From: Burkholderiaceae bacterium
Lineage (GTDB): Bacteria > Pseudomonadota > Gammaproteobacteria > Burkholderiales > Burkholderiaceae_C
NCBI GenBank assembly: GCA_031276435.1
Contig: JAISNB010000147.1
Coordinates: 1 to 19,992, forward strand
DNA length: 19,992 bases
Direction: 5' to 3'
Shown: one piece after another, positions 5,783 to 12,556 of the stretch
How the letters are laid out: each line of letters begins with the position of its first letter
How positions within the stretch are numbered: the first letter of the stretch is position 1
The notes under the pieces: generated by a model
Database searches by the model: none
What the model saw: the letters and a program-made list of their open reading frames with translations, nothing else
Told to the model about the DNA's origin: nothing
Made by a program: the position numbers and the translations under genes

Positions 5783-7618
5783 ATGACGACCGCACCCCAA
5801 ACCCCCCCATCGGGCGAACCCGAAAGCACCAGACCCGGCAACTTCCTGCGCCAAATCATCGAGCACGATCTCGGCGCTGGCGCCTACGCCCAGCGCCTGT
5901 GGGGCGGCAGCCCGGGCGATGGCGCGCACCACCAGCAATCGGGTGCGCGCGACCCAGCCAGAATCCGCACGCGCTTTCCGCCCGAACCCAACGGCCACCT
6001 GCACGTGGGCCACGCCAAAAGCATTTGCCTGAACTTCGGCCTGGCGCGCGACTACGGCGGCGTCTGCCACATGCGCTTTGACGACACCAACCCCGAAAAA
6101 GAAGAACAGCAATACGTCGACTCCATCCTGGAAGCCGTGCGCTGGCTGGGCTTTTCGTGGGACAGCCACTTTGGCGGCAAAACCGAAAGCCACCTGTACT
6201 ACGCCAGCGACTACTTCGACTTCATGTACCGCGCGGCCGAATACCTCATCACCGCCGGCCACGCCTACGTGGACGAGCAAACGCCCGAACAAATGCGTGC
6301 CAACCGGGGCGACTTCAACACCCCCGGCACCAACAGCCCCTACCGCAACCGTGCCCCGCAAGAGAACCTGGCGCGCTTTCGCCAAATGCGCGACGGCCAA
6401 TTGCCCGACGGCGCCGCCGTGCTGCGCGCCAGAATCGACATGGCCAGCGGCAACATCAACATGCGCGACCCGGCCATCTACCGCATCAAACGCGCCACAC
6501 ACCACAACACCGGCGACAAATGGTGCATCTACCCCATGTACACCTTTGCGCACCCCATCGAGGACGCGCTGGAACAAATCACCCACAGCATCTGCACGCT
6601 GGAATTTGAAGACCAGCGCCCTTTCTACGACTGGCTGATCGCGCGCCTCATTGAAGGCGGCCTGATCCTGCCGCCGCCGCCGCGCCAATACGAATTCGCG
6701 CGCCTGAACCTCACCTACGTCATCACCAGCAAACGCAAACTCGCGCAACTGGTGGCTGAAAACCACGTCAGCGGATGGGACGACCCGCGCATGCCCACCA
6801 TCCATGGCCTACGCCGCCGCGGCTACACCCCCGCCAGCCTGCAACTGTTTGCCGAACGCATCGGCGTCACCAAAACCGATAGCTGGATCGACTACAGCGT
6901 ACTCGAAGGCTGCCTGCGCGAAGACCTTGAAAACAAAGCCCACCGCGGCATGGCCGTACTCGACCCCGTAAAACTCGTCCTCACCAACTGGGCCGAAATA
7001 TTTGGCGACGCCAGCTACACCGAAGAGTGCACCCAGCCCGCGCTGCCCCACGGCGCCATCGCCCCGGGCCAGGGCGAGCCGCCCGCGCGTACATTCAAAA
7101 TCGGCGCGCAAGTCTGGATCGAGCGCCAGGACTTCGCGGAAACACCGCCCAAAGGCTACAAACGCCTGTACCCCGGCAACCTCGTGCGCCTCAAAGGCGG
7201 CTACGTCATCGAATGCACCGGCTGCGCCAAAGACGCCAGTGGCAACCTCACCGAAGTACACGCCAAAGTCATCCCCGACACCAAAAGCGGCACCCCCGGC
7301 GCCGACAGCGTCAAAGCCAAAGCCGCCATCACCTGGGTCAGCCTGGCCAGCGGCATCAGCGCCCAGGTGCGCCTGTACGAGCGCCTCTTTACCGACCCCA
7401 ACCCGGACGCTGGCGGCAAGAACTTCCTGCAAGCCCTCAACCCCGACAGCCTCAAAACAGTCACGGCCTACGTGGAACCCTCCCTGGCGCAAGCCCGGCC
7501 AGACGAAAAATTCCAGTTTGAACGCCACGGCTACTTTGTCGCCGACCGCATCGACCACACCCCGGGCAAACCCGTATTCAACCGCATCACCGGCCTGAAA
7601 GACAGTTGGGGCAAATAA
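5783..7618 (+). CDS. glnS: Glutaminyl-tRNA synthetase
   Basis: GlnRS charges tRNA-Gln with glutamine in the cytoplasm. The 611-residue product has the class I signature PPEPNGHLHVGH (HIGH motif, residues 66-77) and VITSKRK (KMSKS motif, about 313-319), followed by the hallmark GWDDPRMPTI and GLRRRGY segments. The C-terminal beta-barrel anticodon-binding region ends in HGYFVADR...FNR..GLKDSW, as usual. It is longer than the E. coli enzyme (554). Part of the excess is an insert of about 20 residues at 38-58 (LWGGSPGDGAHHQQSGARDP) before the HIGH motif, which I recall from other Burkholderiales; the rest is an acidic/Gly-Pro loop in the C-terminal half. The ATG at 5783 is preferred over in-frame starts back to 5675 because those overlap the previous gene's end and encode no conserved sequence. 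Its presence implies direct tRNA-Gln charging. Confidence 0.97.
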   Translation: MTTAPQTPPSGEPESTRPGNFLRQIIEHDLGAGAYAQRLWGGSPGDGAHHQQSGARDPARIRTRFPPEPNGHLHVGHAKSICLNFGLARDYGGVCHMRFDDTNPEKEEQQYVDSILEAVRWLGFSWDSHFGGKTESHLYYASDYFDFMYRAAEYLITAGHAYVDEQTPEQMRANRGDFNTPGTNSPYRNRAPQENLARFRQMRDGQLPDGAAVLRARIDMASGNINMRDPAIYRIKRATHHNTGDKWCIYPMYTFAHPIEDALEQITHSICTLEFEDQRPFYDWLIARLIEGGLILPPPPRQYEFARLNLTYVITSKRKLAQLVAENHVSGWDDPRMPTIHGLRRRGYTPASLQLFAERIGVTKTDSWIDYSVLEGCLREDLENKAHRGMAVLDPVKLVLTNWAEIFGDASYTEECTQPALPHGAIAPGQGEPPARTFKIGAQVWIERQDFAETPPKGYKRLYPGNLVRLKGGYVIECTGCAKDASGNLTEVHAKVIPDTKSGTPGADSVKAKAAITWVSLASGISAQVRLYERLFTDPNPDAGGKNFLQALNPDSLKTVTAYVEPSLAQARPDEKFQFERHGYFVADRIDHTPGKPVFNRITGLKDSWGK

Positions 7619-7619
7619 C

Positions 7620-7644
7620 CGCGCGCCGCCACCAGCGCGCGTTT
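7620..7644 (+). terminator. Possible weak terminator of glnS
   Basis: CGCGCGC (7620-7626) pairs perfectly with GCGCGCG (7635-7641) around an eight-base loop, immediately after the glnS stop. Only TTT follows, so intrinsic termination would be weak. The stem is GC-rich in a GC-rich genome, so chance is a real alternative. Confidence 0.35.
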
Positions 7645-7840
7645 GGCCGCCCCGCGCTGGCTGCCCAAGCGCGTGGACGGCCATCAATCAAGGAAACGGA
7701 CAAAGCGCCTGACCCGCGCGCGTAGCCAACCGCATTGCCTGCCACGCCGCGCGGCTTGTTGCTTTTGTGACCACAGCCTCCATTCTTGGAATAAAGGGCG
7801 CGCCCATCGAAAACGCTTGGCCGCCCGCGCCGCGGCTGGC

Positions 7841-7874
7841 TTTACCTCTCACCCTCTTGAAGGAGAGAGGTAAA
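7841..7874. repeat. C/T-rich palindrome related to the 2714-3121 run
   Basis: TTTACCTCTC (7841-7850) is the perfect reverse complement of GAGAGGTAAA (7865-7874). The 14 bases between them contain CCCTCTT and AAGG, which can extend the stem. Base composition and the CTCTC/GAGAG theme match the palindromes between cobC and uppP. Confidence 0.65.
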
Positions 7875-7881
7875 CATTCCG

Positions 7882-7915
7882 CATTACGAGTACCCGCAGG
7901 GCACGCGGCAATCCA
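7882..7915 (+). repeat. Decayed composite-repeat head, copy 4
   Basis: It begins CATTACGAG and ends ACGCGGCAATCCA, matching both ends of the intact heads, while the middle (TACCCGCAGGGC) has diverged. It follows the palindrome at 7841-7874 directly, the same neighbourhood seen in the intact copies. Confidence 0.55.
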
Positions 7916-8057
7916 GACAGCTTGCACGCGATGCAGCAACCGATATGCCCCCTTCGCGCTGCAAGAAACCCTCGCTCGCCCTGCCCCTGCCGTCCTCTCT
8001 GGAATTTCGGATTGTGCGCTTTGATGTTCCGATGACTGAGGCAATTTCTGCATAGGC

Positions 8058-8086
8058 TGCTGCATCGTTTTGCTCCTCGTAATGAC
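8058..8086 (-). repeat. Decayed composite-repeat head, copy 5, reverse orientation
   Basis: On the minus strand it reads GTCATTACGAGGAGCAAAAC and then GATGCAGCA. This differs from the intact head (GTCATTGCGAGGAGCGAAAC, then GACGCGGCA) at only a few positions. The terminal AATCCA is lost. Confidence 0.65.
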
Positions 8087-8402
8087 GAAAAGATGGGCCG
8101 GAGTCGAACAAGGTGAGGCAGGGTCGCAATGACGGGGGCAAAGGGATCTCTCATCCCTTCATCGTCTTTGCCACAGCGGAAAGGCTGTCGCACGGTGAAA
8201 GCCGATGGATTGCTTGCCGCCACGCCTTCGACTCGCTGTCGCAACGACAATGGGGGCAGGGCCGGGGTTGTCGGTTGCAATGCATCCCTGCCGCGGCGCG
8301 CGTGCTGCTGAAGCGTTCCACCACGAACATGGTTGATGGCCCGGCGCATGGCGGCAGTTCGGGCGTGTCTGCCGTTCGCATGGACAAGGGCAGGCACGGT
8401 AA

Positions 8403-8433
8403 TTGCATGACAAGACAAATCGCTGTGTATATT
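8403..8433 (+). promoter_or_regulatory. Candidate sigma-70 promoter of the globin-modE operon
   Basis: TTGCAT (8403-8408) and TATATT (8428-8433) are separated by 19 bases, slightly long but acceptable. The -10 lies inside the palindrome at 8424-8441, so a protein bound there would block it. The start point would be near 8440, leaving about 48 bases of leader ahead of the ATG at 8488. Confidence 0.4.
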
Positions 8434-8446
8434 CATACACAATCGA
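8419..8446. promoter_or_regulatory. ModE-like operator (inverted repeat)
   Basis: TGTGTAT (8424-8430) and ATACACA (8435-8441) form a perfect 7-base inverted repeat around ATTC, flanked on both sides by CG (ATCGC on the left, AATCG on the right). Known ModE boxes have the form CG-n-TATATA, about six bases, TATATA-n-CG. The left half ATCGCTGTGTAT differs from the Escherichia coli style ATCGCTATATA mainly by G for A. As it overlaps a promoter for the operon that encodes ModE, autoregulation is the simplest reading. The palindrome is plain in the sequence; ModE binding is inferred. Confidence 0.5.
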
Positions 8447-8487
8447 CAATTCAGACAACCGACATTGACACCGACAACCGACACGCC

Positions 8488-9150
8488 ATGGATTCGATAC
8501 ATACCGCAGAAGAGCGCCCGCCACCGCATGCCCGCTGGGCGCCATGTGATCGCGCGTGCTATCACACGCTGCACTGGCCGCTGTCGGGTGGCGAGGCGGC
8601 TTTTCCGCGCGGGAGCCTGTTGCCGAGCGCCTGCCTGCCGCTGTTGCCGCAGCCCGCGCATCGGCTGCTGGCCGAGTGCGCCGAAGAGGGGCTGCGTCGC
8701 CTGGTTCATTTTCACATGCAGCGCCTGCGCCGCACGTCGCTGTTCGCGCGCGCGGGCCGCTGCTTTGATTGCGTGACGCAGCGGGTGGCCGATTTTGTGG
8801 TCGAGTCTTGCGGTGGCCCACTTTACTACAGCGAGCGGCATGGGCGACTCCAGGCGGGTGCGGGTTTGCCTCTGTTGCTGGACGAAGAGGGGCGCGAGAT
8901 TTGGCTGGTGCAGCTTTGGCATGCTTTTGATGACGCGGATTTTCCCGCGCTGCTGCGCGCCGATTTCTGGAACTGGGCCGAACCGTTGTCGGTGCATTTG
9001 CTCGCGCCGCAGGCGCGTCACAGCGGGTTGACGCGTTACGATTACGATACGGTGCGCAGCTGGTTTCCCGCCGCCGCGGGGGTCAAAGCCGCAGAGAGTG
9101 CGGCGCGCGGCGGTGGCGGCATGCGCAAAGGGGCGACAAGCCATGGCTGA
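8488..9150 (+). CDS. Truncated-haemoglobin-like protein upstream of modE
   Basis: The 220-residue product resembles group II truncated haemoglobins in its middle: ADFVVESCGGPLYYSERHG (about 101-119) matches the family's E-helix region, which runs F..(Y/W)WGGP..YSE..G, and the C-terminal part W..EPLSVHLL (about 163-172) matches the end of the globin fold. Trp139 sits where the family has DAWL. The stretch normally reading LR.RH.PF holds LQAGAGLP (121-128), so the haem-binding proximal histidine appears to be Gly126. The first 60 residues and last 45 are outside the globin core, and the N-terminus has several His and Cys. The ATG at 8488 is chosen because the next upstream ATG (8407) lies before the promoter and operator; there is no clear ribosome-binding site. 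Its end overlaps modE by eight bases, so the two are probably cotranslated. Function is unknown. Confidence 0.65.
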   Translation: MDSIHTAEERPPPHARWAPCDRACYHTLHWPLSGGEAAFPRGSLLPSACLPLLPQPAHRLLAECAEEGLRRLVHFHMQRLRRTSLFARAGRCFDCVTQRVADFVVESCGGPLYYSERHGRLQAGAGLPLLLDEEGREIWLVQLWHAFDDADFPALLRADFWNWAEPLSVHLLAPQARHSGLTRYDYDTVRSWFPAAAGVKAAESAARGGGGMRKGATSHG

Positions 9151-9934
9151 TTCGACTTTGCTGTCCGGCAATCTGAAGCTGGCGGGCAGGCTTGACGCGC
9201 GTTTTTTCGCGCTATTGACCGCCATCGACAACACCGGCTCAATCAACCGGGCCGCGCGCACCGCTGGCTACAGCTACAAGGGCGCGTGGCTGTTGCTGGA
9301 GACGGCGGCCAATCTGGCCAGGGAGCCGCTGATTGAAAGCGCGACTGGTGGCAAAGGCGGCGGCGGGACAAGACTGACGCGCGCCTCGCGCGATTTGCTG
9401 GTGGCGTGGCGCAGGCTTGAATCCACGCATTCGGACTTCCTGCGCGCGCAGGAAGCATGGCTTATTCAACAGCCGGCGCTGGCCGGCCTTCTCAGGAGAA
9501 TCTCGATGAAAACCACCGCACGCAACCAGTTCGCAGGGACTGTGTCCGCCGTCGATCAGGGGCCGGTCAGCACACAAGTGGTGCTTACCCTTGCAAGCGG
9601 GCAGGACATTGCAGCAACCATAACCACCGCGGCGGCGCGTCGCCTCAATCTTGAGGTGGGCAAAGATGCCATCGCGCTTGTAAAGTCATCGGCGGTGGTG
9701 CTCGTGACGGATTTCGCCGGTTATGTGCTGTCGGCCCGCAACCAGTTTGCGGGAACGATTTCGCGGCTGGATCGGGGGGCCGTGTCGTCGCTGGTCATCG
9801 TCACCCTGCCGGGCGGCATCAACCTGACAGCGAGTGTTACCAACGACGCGGTGGATGCGCTGGGCCTGGCAATCGGGCAGGAGGCGACGGCGGTTTTCAA
9901 GGCCCATGCGGTCATGCTGGCTGTGGCCGTCTGA
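9143..9934 (+). CDS. modE: Molybdate-responsive transcriptional regulator ModE
   Basis: ModE binds molybdate or tungstate and then DNA, normally repressing molybdate uptake and tuning molybdoenzyme genes. The 263-residue product has the full architecture. The N-terminal winged helix (about 15-105) includes IDNTGSINRAARTAGYSYKG and the ATGGKGGGG.RLT wing motif. A tandem pair of Mop/TOBE domains follows at about 124-190 and 197-263, each starting with ARNQFAGT(V/I)S and holding the molybdate-binding loops. The length is that of the E. coli protein. The ATG at 9143 lies eight bases inside the end of the globin-like gene; this start gives the normal family N-terminus. No modABC transporter genes lie in the window, so it must act on other loci and, judged by the operator at 8419-8446, on itself. 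Confidence 0.96.
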   Translation: MADSTLLSGNLKLAGRLDARFFALLTAIDNTGSINRAARTAGYSYKGAWLLLETAANLAREPLIESATGGKGGGGTRLTRASRDLLVAWRRLESTHSDFLRAQEAWLIQQPALAGLLRRISMKTTARNQFAGTVSAVDQGPVSTQVVLTLASGQDIAATITTAAARRLNLEVGKDAIALVKSSAVVLVTDFAGYVLSARNQFAGTISRLDRGAVSSLVIVTLPGGINLTASVTNDAVDALGLAIGQEATAVFKAHAVMLAVAV

Positions 9935-9986
9935 TGATTGGAAGCGGTAGCAGGCAGCCCTGGAGGAGGAGTGTGCCTCGTCAGGC

Positions 9987-10007
9987 TTGATTCAATCCCT
10001 GAATCAA
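9987..10007. terminator. Hairpin between convergent modE and ubiA
   Basis: TTGATTCA (9987-9994) and TGAATCAA (10000-10007) are perfect inverted repeats around a five-base loop. They lie 52 bases after modE and six bases beyond the ubiA stop. The arms are AT-rich and no T-tract follows on either strand, so it may be a weak two-way terminator or an RNA end-protecting hairpin. Confidence 0.4.
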
Positions 10008-10012
10008 ATTCA

Positions 10013-10888
10013 TCAAGCCACCAACAACGCCGCCACGATGCCAAAGAAGAAGGTGGCGCCCATCCAGTGGTTTTTGAGGAAGGCGTTGAAGCATTTGGCT
10101 TCGTCGCGCGTGCGAAACTGGGTCCAGAACCACCATGTCTGGATCAGGGCCAGCACTGGCGCGATGTAGAAGATGGGGTGGATGCCGCAGAGGCTCAAAG
10201 CCAGGGTCCAGATTGCGATGTAGGCGATGTAAAAGCCGATGATGCCCGCGATGAGGTTGTTGCCCAGTGTGATGGCGGTGGTTTTCATGCCGATTTTGAG
10301 GTCGTCCTGGATGTCTTGCATGGCGTATTCGGTGTCGAAGGCCATGACCCAGAAGATGTTGCCCAGCCACAGCAGCCAGGCGATGGGCGGCACATGGTCG
10401 CGCACGGCGGCAAAGGCCATGATGATGGCGCCGCTGTAGGCCATGCCCAGTACCATTTGGGGCAGGGCGAAAAAGCGTTTGGTAAACGGGTAGAAGAGGG
10501 TGATGCCCAGGCAGGCGAGCGACCACATGACGGCGTGCTGGCCGAGTGTGAGCGCCAGGGCGAAGGCAGTCAGGGCGATGGCCGCGCCCGCCAGCAGCGC
10601 CTCTTTGCGCGAGATGCTGCCACTGGCGACCACGCGCCCGACGGTGCGTTTGACGTGGCGGTCAAATTTGAAGTCGGTCACGTCGTTGACGCAGCAACCG
10701 GCCGCGTGCATCAGGAAAGCGCCAAACGCAAAGACGAACATCAGGCGCCAGCCCGGAAATCCGCCCGCCGCCAGCCACAGCGCCGACAGGCCAGGCCACA
10801 TCAGCAGGTACCAGCCTTCCGGCATTTTCCAGCGGATCAGATCAAGGTAGAGGGCAAGGCGGCGGTGGGCCAGCATGGGACGGGTCAT
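10013..10888 (-). CDS. ubiA: 4-hydroxybenzoate polyprenyltransferase
   Basis: UbiA attaches the polyprenyl tail to 4-hydroxybenzoate in the inner membrane, an early step of ubiquinone synthesis. The 291-residue product contains both aspartate-rich diphosphate-binding motifs: NDVTDFKFDRHVKRT at about residues 68-82 and DTEYAMQDIQDDLKIGMKT at about 184-202. The family's KMPEGWYLLMWP segment is near the N-terminus, and about eight or nine hydrophobic helices surround the motifs. Length is typical. The first motif reads NDVTD where E. coli has NDYAD, but the metal-binding acids are kept. No clear ribosome-binding site precedes the ATG at 10888; Met5 is a possible alternative. It lies 89 bases downstream of the SMR gene on the same strand, with no metabolic link between them. 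Confidence 0.96.
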   Translation of the reverse strand: MTRPMLAHRRLALYLDLIRWKMPEGWYLLMWPGLSALWLAAGGFPGWRLMFVFAFGAFLMHAAGCCVNDVTDFKFDRHVKRTVGRVVASGSISRKEALLAGAAIALTAFALALTLGQHAVMWSLACLGITLFYPFTKRFFALPQMVLGMAYSGAIIMAFAAVRDHVPPIAWLLWLGNIFWVMAFDTEYAMQDIQDDLKIGMKTTAITLGNNLIAGIIGFYIAYIAIWTLALSLCGIHPIFYIAPVLALIQTWWFWTQFRTRDEAKCFNAFLKNHWMGATFFFGIVAALLVA

Positions 10889-10977
10889 TGATGCGGTGCG
10901 GTTTGGAAATCAGGCGCGCAAGATGAATCAGGATGCGCCGGGGCGGAAAGAGCCATGGCAAACGACGTTTATCTGCT

Positions 10978-11316
10978 TCAGTGCTGAAGGGTTTTTGAAA
11001 GCAGGTTGATGAGCATGACACCCGCGACGATCAGGCCAATGCCCAATACTGCGGGCAAATCCAGCCGTTGCCCATGAATCAGCCAGGCCACGACCGAAAC
11101 GAGCACGATGCCCGCGCCCGACCAGATGGCGTAGATCACGCCGACCGGCAGTGTTTCGATAACACGCGAGAGGCAATAAAACGAGGCGACGTAGCCCACG
11201 ACCACACCAACGGACGGCCACAGGCGTGTAAATCCCGCTGTGGTCTTGAGCATCGAGGTGGCAATGACTTCAGCGATGATCGCCAGCATGAGATAAAACA
11301 GGATCGAAATGGGCAT
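10978..11316 (-). CDS. emrE: Small multidrug resistance (SMR) exporter, EmrE-type
   Basis: SMR proteins are dimers of four-helix chains that export quaternary ammonium and other lipophilic cations in exchange for protons. The 112-residue product has the four expected hydrophobic segments and the essential membrane glutamate in LAIIAEVIATS (Glu16, equal to EmrE Glu14). It also has the segments GFTRLWPSVG, YAIWSGAGIVLVS, GQRLDLPA and LINLLS, almost as in EmrE. These place it in the Qac/EmrE branch and make the guanidinium-exporting branch unlikely, in line with the absence of a guanidine riboswitch in the 184 bases upstream. The ATG at 11316 starts directly at the first helix, and the ribosome-binding site is weak. 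The open frame continues upstream, but without resemblance to anything. Confidence 0.93.
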   Translation of the reverse strand: MPISILFYLMLAIIAEVIATSMLKTTAGFTRLWPSVGVVVGYVASFYCLSRVIETLPVGVIYAIWSGAGIVLVSVVAWLIHGQRLDLPAVLGIGLIVAGVMLINLLSKTLQH

Positions 11317-11500
11317 GCGAAAGTTCCGGATGATGGGCGATTTGTGTTTCCTTCCAGCGGCACTTTTTCTGTTTTTCGCAGGCAGAAAGTCATGCGCTTG
11401 GGTGGGCGGCACGGTTTGTACGACCCGTTTTTGACGCGCGTCATCCAGGGTTGAATAACGGGCGAGACGGGTGTCAGGGCAAACGGGCGCGGGGCGTCGG

Positions 11501-12001
11501 TCAGTAGTCCCTGGTTGGGCGCGCGTTGTCCGGCTTGCGGGGCATCCAGGCTGTGCCGTAGGCAAACAGTTCGACCTTGATGAATTGCTGCCACCGGTCG
11601 GCCTGGTGGAGCATGGCCGTTTCGATTTTGACGTTGAAGATGGCGTTTGCGCCTTTGCGGTGGGCGTCTTCCTTCATGCGCAAAATGGCTTCGCGCCGGC
11701 CACGGTCCATGATGGATTCCAGGCTGCCGAGCCGTCCGCCAAAGATGCTTTTGAGGTAGGCCAGCCACTGGCGGAACCGATCCGCGCCCACGACCACCGA
11801 GCCACTGACCAGGGCGCAGTCCTGCCCGGCCAGCGACGCGGGCGGCGTTCTTTCGTTGAAGATCAGGATGTCGCGCAAGCGTGCTTCGCGCTCGCGGATG
11901 GATCGGTAATGCCTTTTTTCAAGGTACAAGCCAATCGGGAACGTGAGGAGCAGCGCGATGAAGTTGGCAATGTTCCAGAGCAGATTGATGATCAGGTCCA
12001 T
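11501..12001 (-). CDS. YbjQ-family protein with N-terminal membrane anchor
   Basis: The 166-residue product begins with a hydrophobic segment (about residues 4-25), then a basic and charged stretch (KRHYRSIREREARLRD), then a YbjQ/UPF0145 domain at about 62-153. The domain shows SGSVVVGADRFRQW, an internal FGGRLGS turn, MDRGRREAILRMKEDA and KGANAIFNVKIET, and ends in ELFAYGTAW. The YbjQ fold forms oligomeric rings and has been suggested to bind metal, but no activity is established. The chain finishes with a polar basic tail. It follows the soluble paralogue by 11 bases, so both are in one operon and the anchored form may localise the other by mixed assembly; that is inference. The start lacks a good ribosome-binding site, which fits coupling to the gene before it. 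Confidence 0.8.
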   Translation of the reverse strand: MDLIINLLWNIANFIALLLTFPIGLYLEKRHYRSIREREARLRDILIFNERTPPASLAGQDCALVSGSVVVGADRFRQWLAYLKSIFGGRLGSLESIMDRGRREAILRMKEDAHRKGANAIFNVKIETAMLHQADRWQQFIKVELFAYGTAWMPRKPDNARPTRDY

Positions 12002-12012
12002 GGCGCGGCGCC

Positions 12013-12345
12013 TTACAGCTTGCGTTCCAGAACCACGGCAGTTCCGTAGGCCAGGATTTCCGCCGCGCCGGGCGCGACGTTGGCCGTGCTGAAGCGCACG
12101 TTGATGACGGCGTTGGCGCCAATGCCCTCGGCCTGCTGGACCATGCGCGCCACTGCTTCCTGGCGCGATTCGTTGAGCAGCTCTGTATAGCCTTTGAGTT
12201 CGCCGCCCACGAAGTTTTTGAGTCCGGCCATGAGGTCGCGGCCCACGTGCTTGGCGCGCACGGTGCTGCCTTGCACCAGCCCAAGGTGTTGGGTGATGGT
12301 GCAGCCGGGGATGAATTCGACGTTGGTGATGGTGCAGTTGCTCAT
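12013..12345 (-). CDS. YbjQ/UPF0145 family protein
   Basis: The 110-residue soluble product matches YbjQ along its whole length: an N-terminal strand region (TNVEFIPGCTITQHLGLVQG), VRAKHVGRDLMAGLKNFVGG, ELLNESRQEAVARMVQQA, GIGANAVINVRF and a C-terminal EILAYGTAVVLE. Length equals the E. coli protein (about 107). Proteins of this family pack as pentamers and carry an unproven heavy-metal-binding label. The ATG at 12343-12345 is preferred over a longer frame because homology begins at MSNC and a GAGAAAGAG purine tract lies upstream. It is the first gene of a two-gene operon, divergent from livH. Confidence 0.9.
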   Translation of the reverse strand: MSNCTITNVEFIPGCTITQHLGLVQGSTVRAKHVGRDLMAGLKNFVGGELKGYTELLNESRQEAVARMVQQAEGIGANAVINVRFSTANVAPGAAEILAYGTAVVLERKL

Positions 12346-12467
12346 ATGCGTGCTCTTTCTCTTGACTCTGGTGCCTGGAATTGGCCCCATAGGATAATCC
12401 ACCGGCGCGCGCCTGGGGCAGCGCGCCGCGCGCGGGGTTTCCTGGCGCGTCGCAGCCTTGGCGCCAG

Positions 12468-12496
12468 TTGGCATGGTTCTTGATTGCGACTATAGT
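12468..12496 (+). promoter_or_regulatory. Promoter region of the livHMGF operon
   Basis: TTGGCA (12468-12473), 17 bases, then TATAGT (12491-12496) fits a sigma-70 promoter well, with a start near 12503 and about 54 bases of leader. The same bases contain TTGGCATGGTTCTTGAT, which resembles a sigma-54 site (TGGCAYG-N4-TTGCW) except that the -12 dinucleotide is GA in place of GC. Thirteen bases of it (12470-12482) match those upstream of the first binding-protein gene with one difference. Which sigma factor uses it cannot be settled by reading. Confidence 0.55.
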
Positions 12497-12556
12497 TGCC
12501 CCTTTTACGCTTTGTTGCATTGCGTCGTTTTTTTCGCTTCCCCCCGAGTCTCCACG

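Larger units (their letters stand above)
7619..8400. other. Gene-free region after glnS with decayed repeats
   Basis: I see no convincing gene. The one long + strand frame entering from 8113 has no family resemblance until it reaches the globin-like gene at 8488, and its codons upstream of that are repeat-derived. Contents are a GC-rich hairpin just after glnS, a palindrome at 7841-7874, and degraded copies of the composite-repeat head at 7882-7915, 8058-8086 and perhaps 8206-8247. Confidence 0.7.

Noticed and set aside
5681..6805. Minus-strand Val/Ala/Gly-rich open frame opposite glnS
   Set aside because: It is an antisense shadow of glnS, without a start signal or family resemblance.
8113..8487. 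N-terminal extension of the globin-like gene
   Set aside because: It would translate repeat remnants and run through the promoter and the ModE-like palindrome. The ATG at 8488 comes after both.
11317..11500. Guanidine riboswitch upstream of the SMR gene
   Set aside because: I saw neither paired ACGR-loop hairpins nor a ykkC-like fold, and the protein is of the EmrE branch, not the guanidinium branch.
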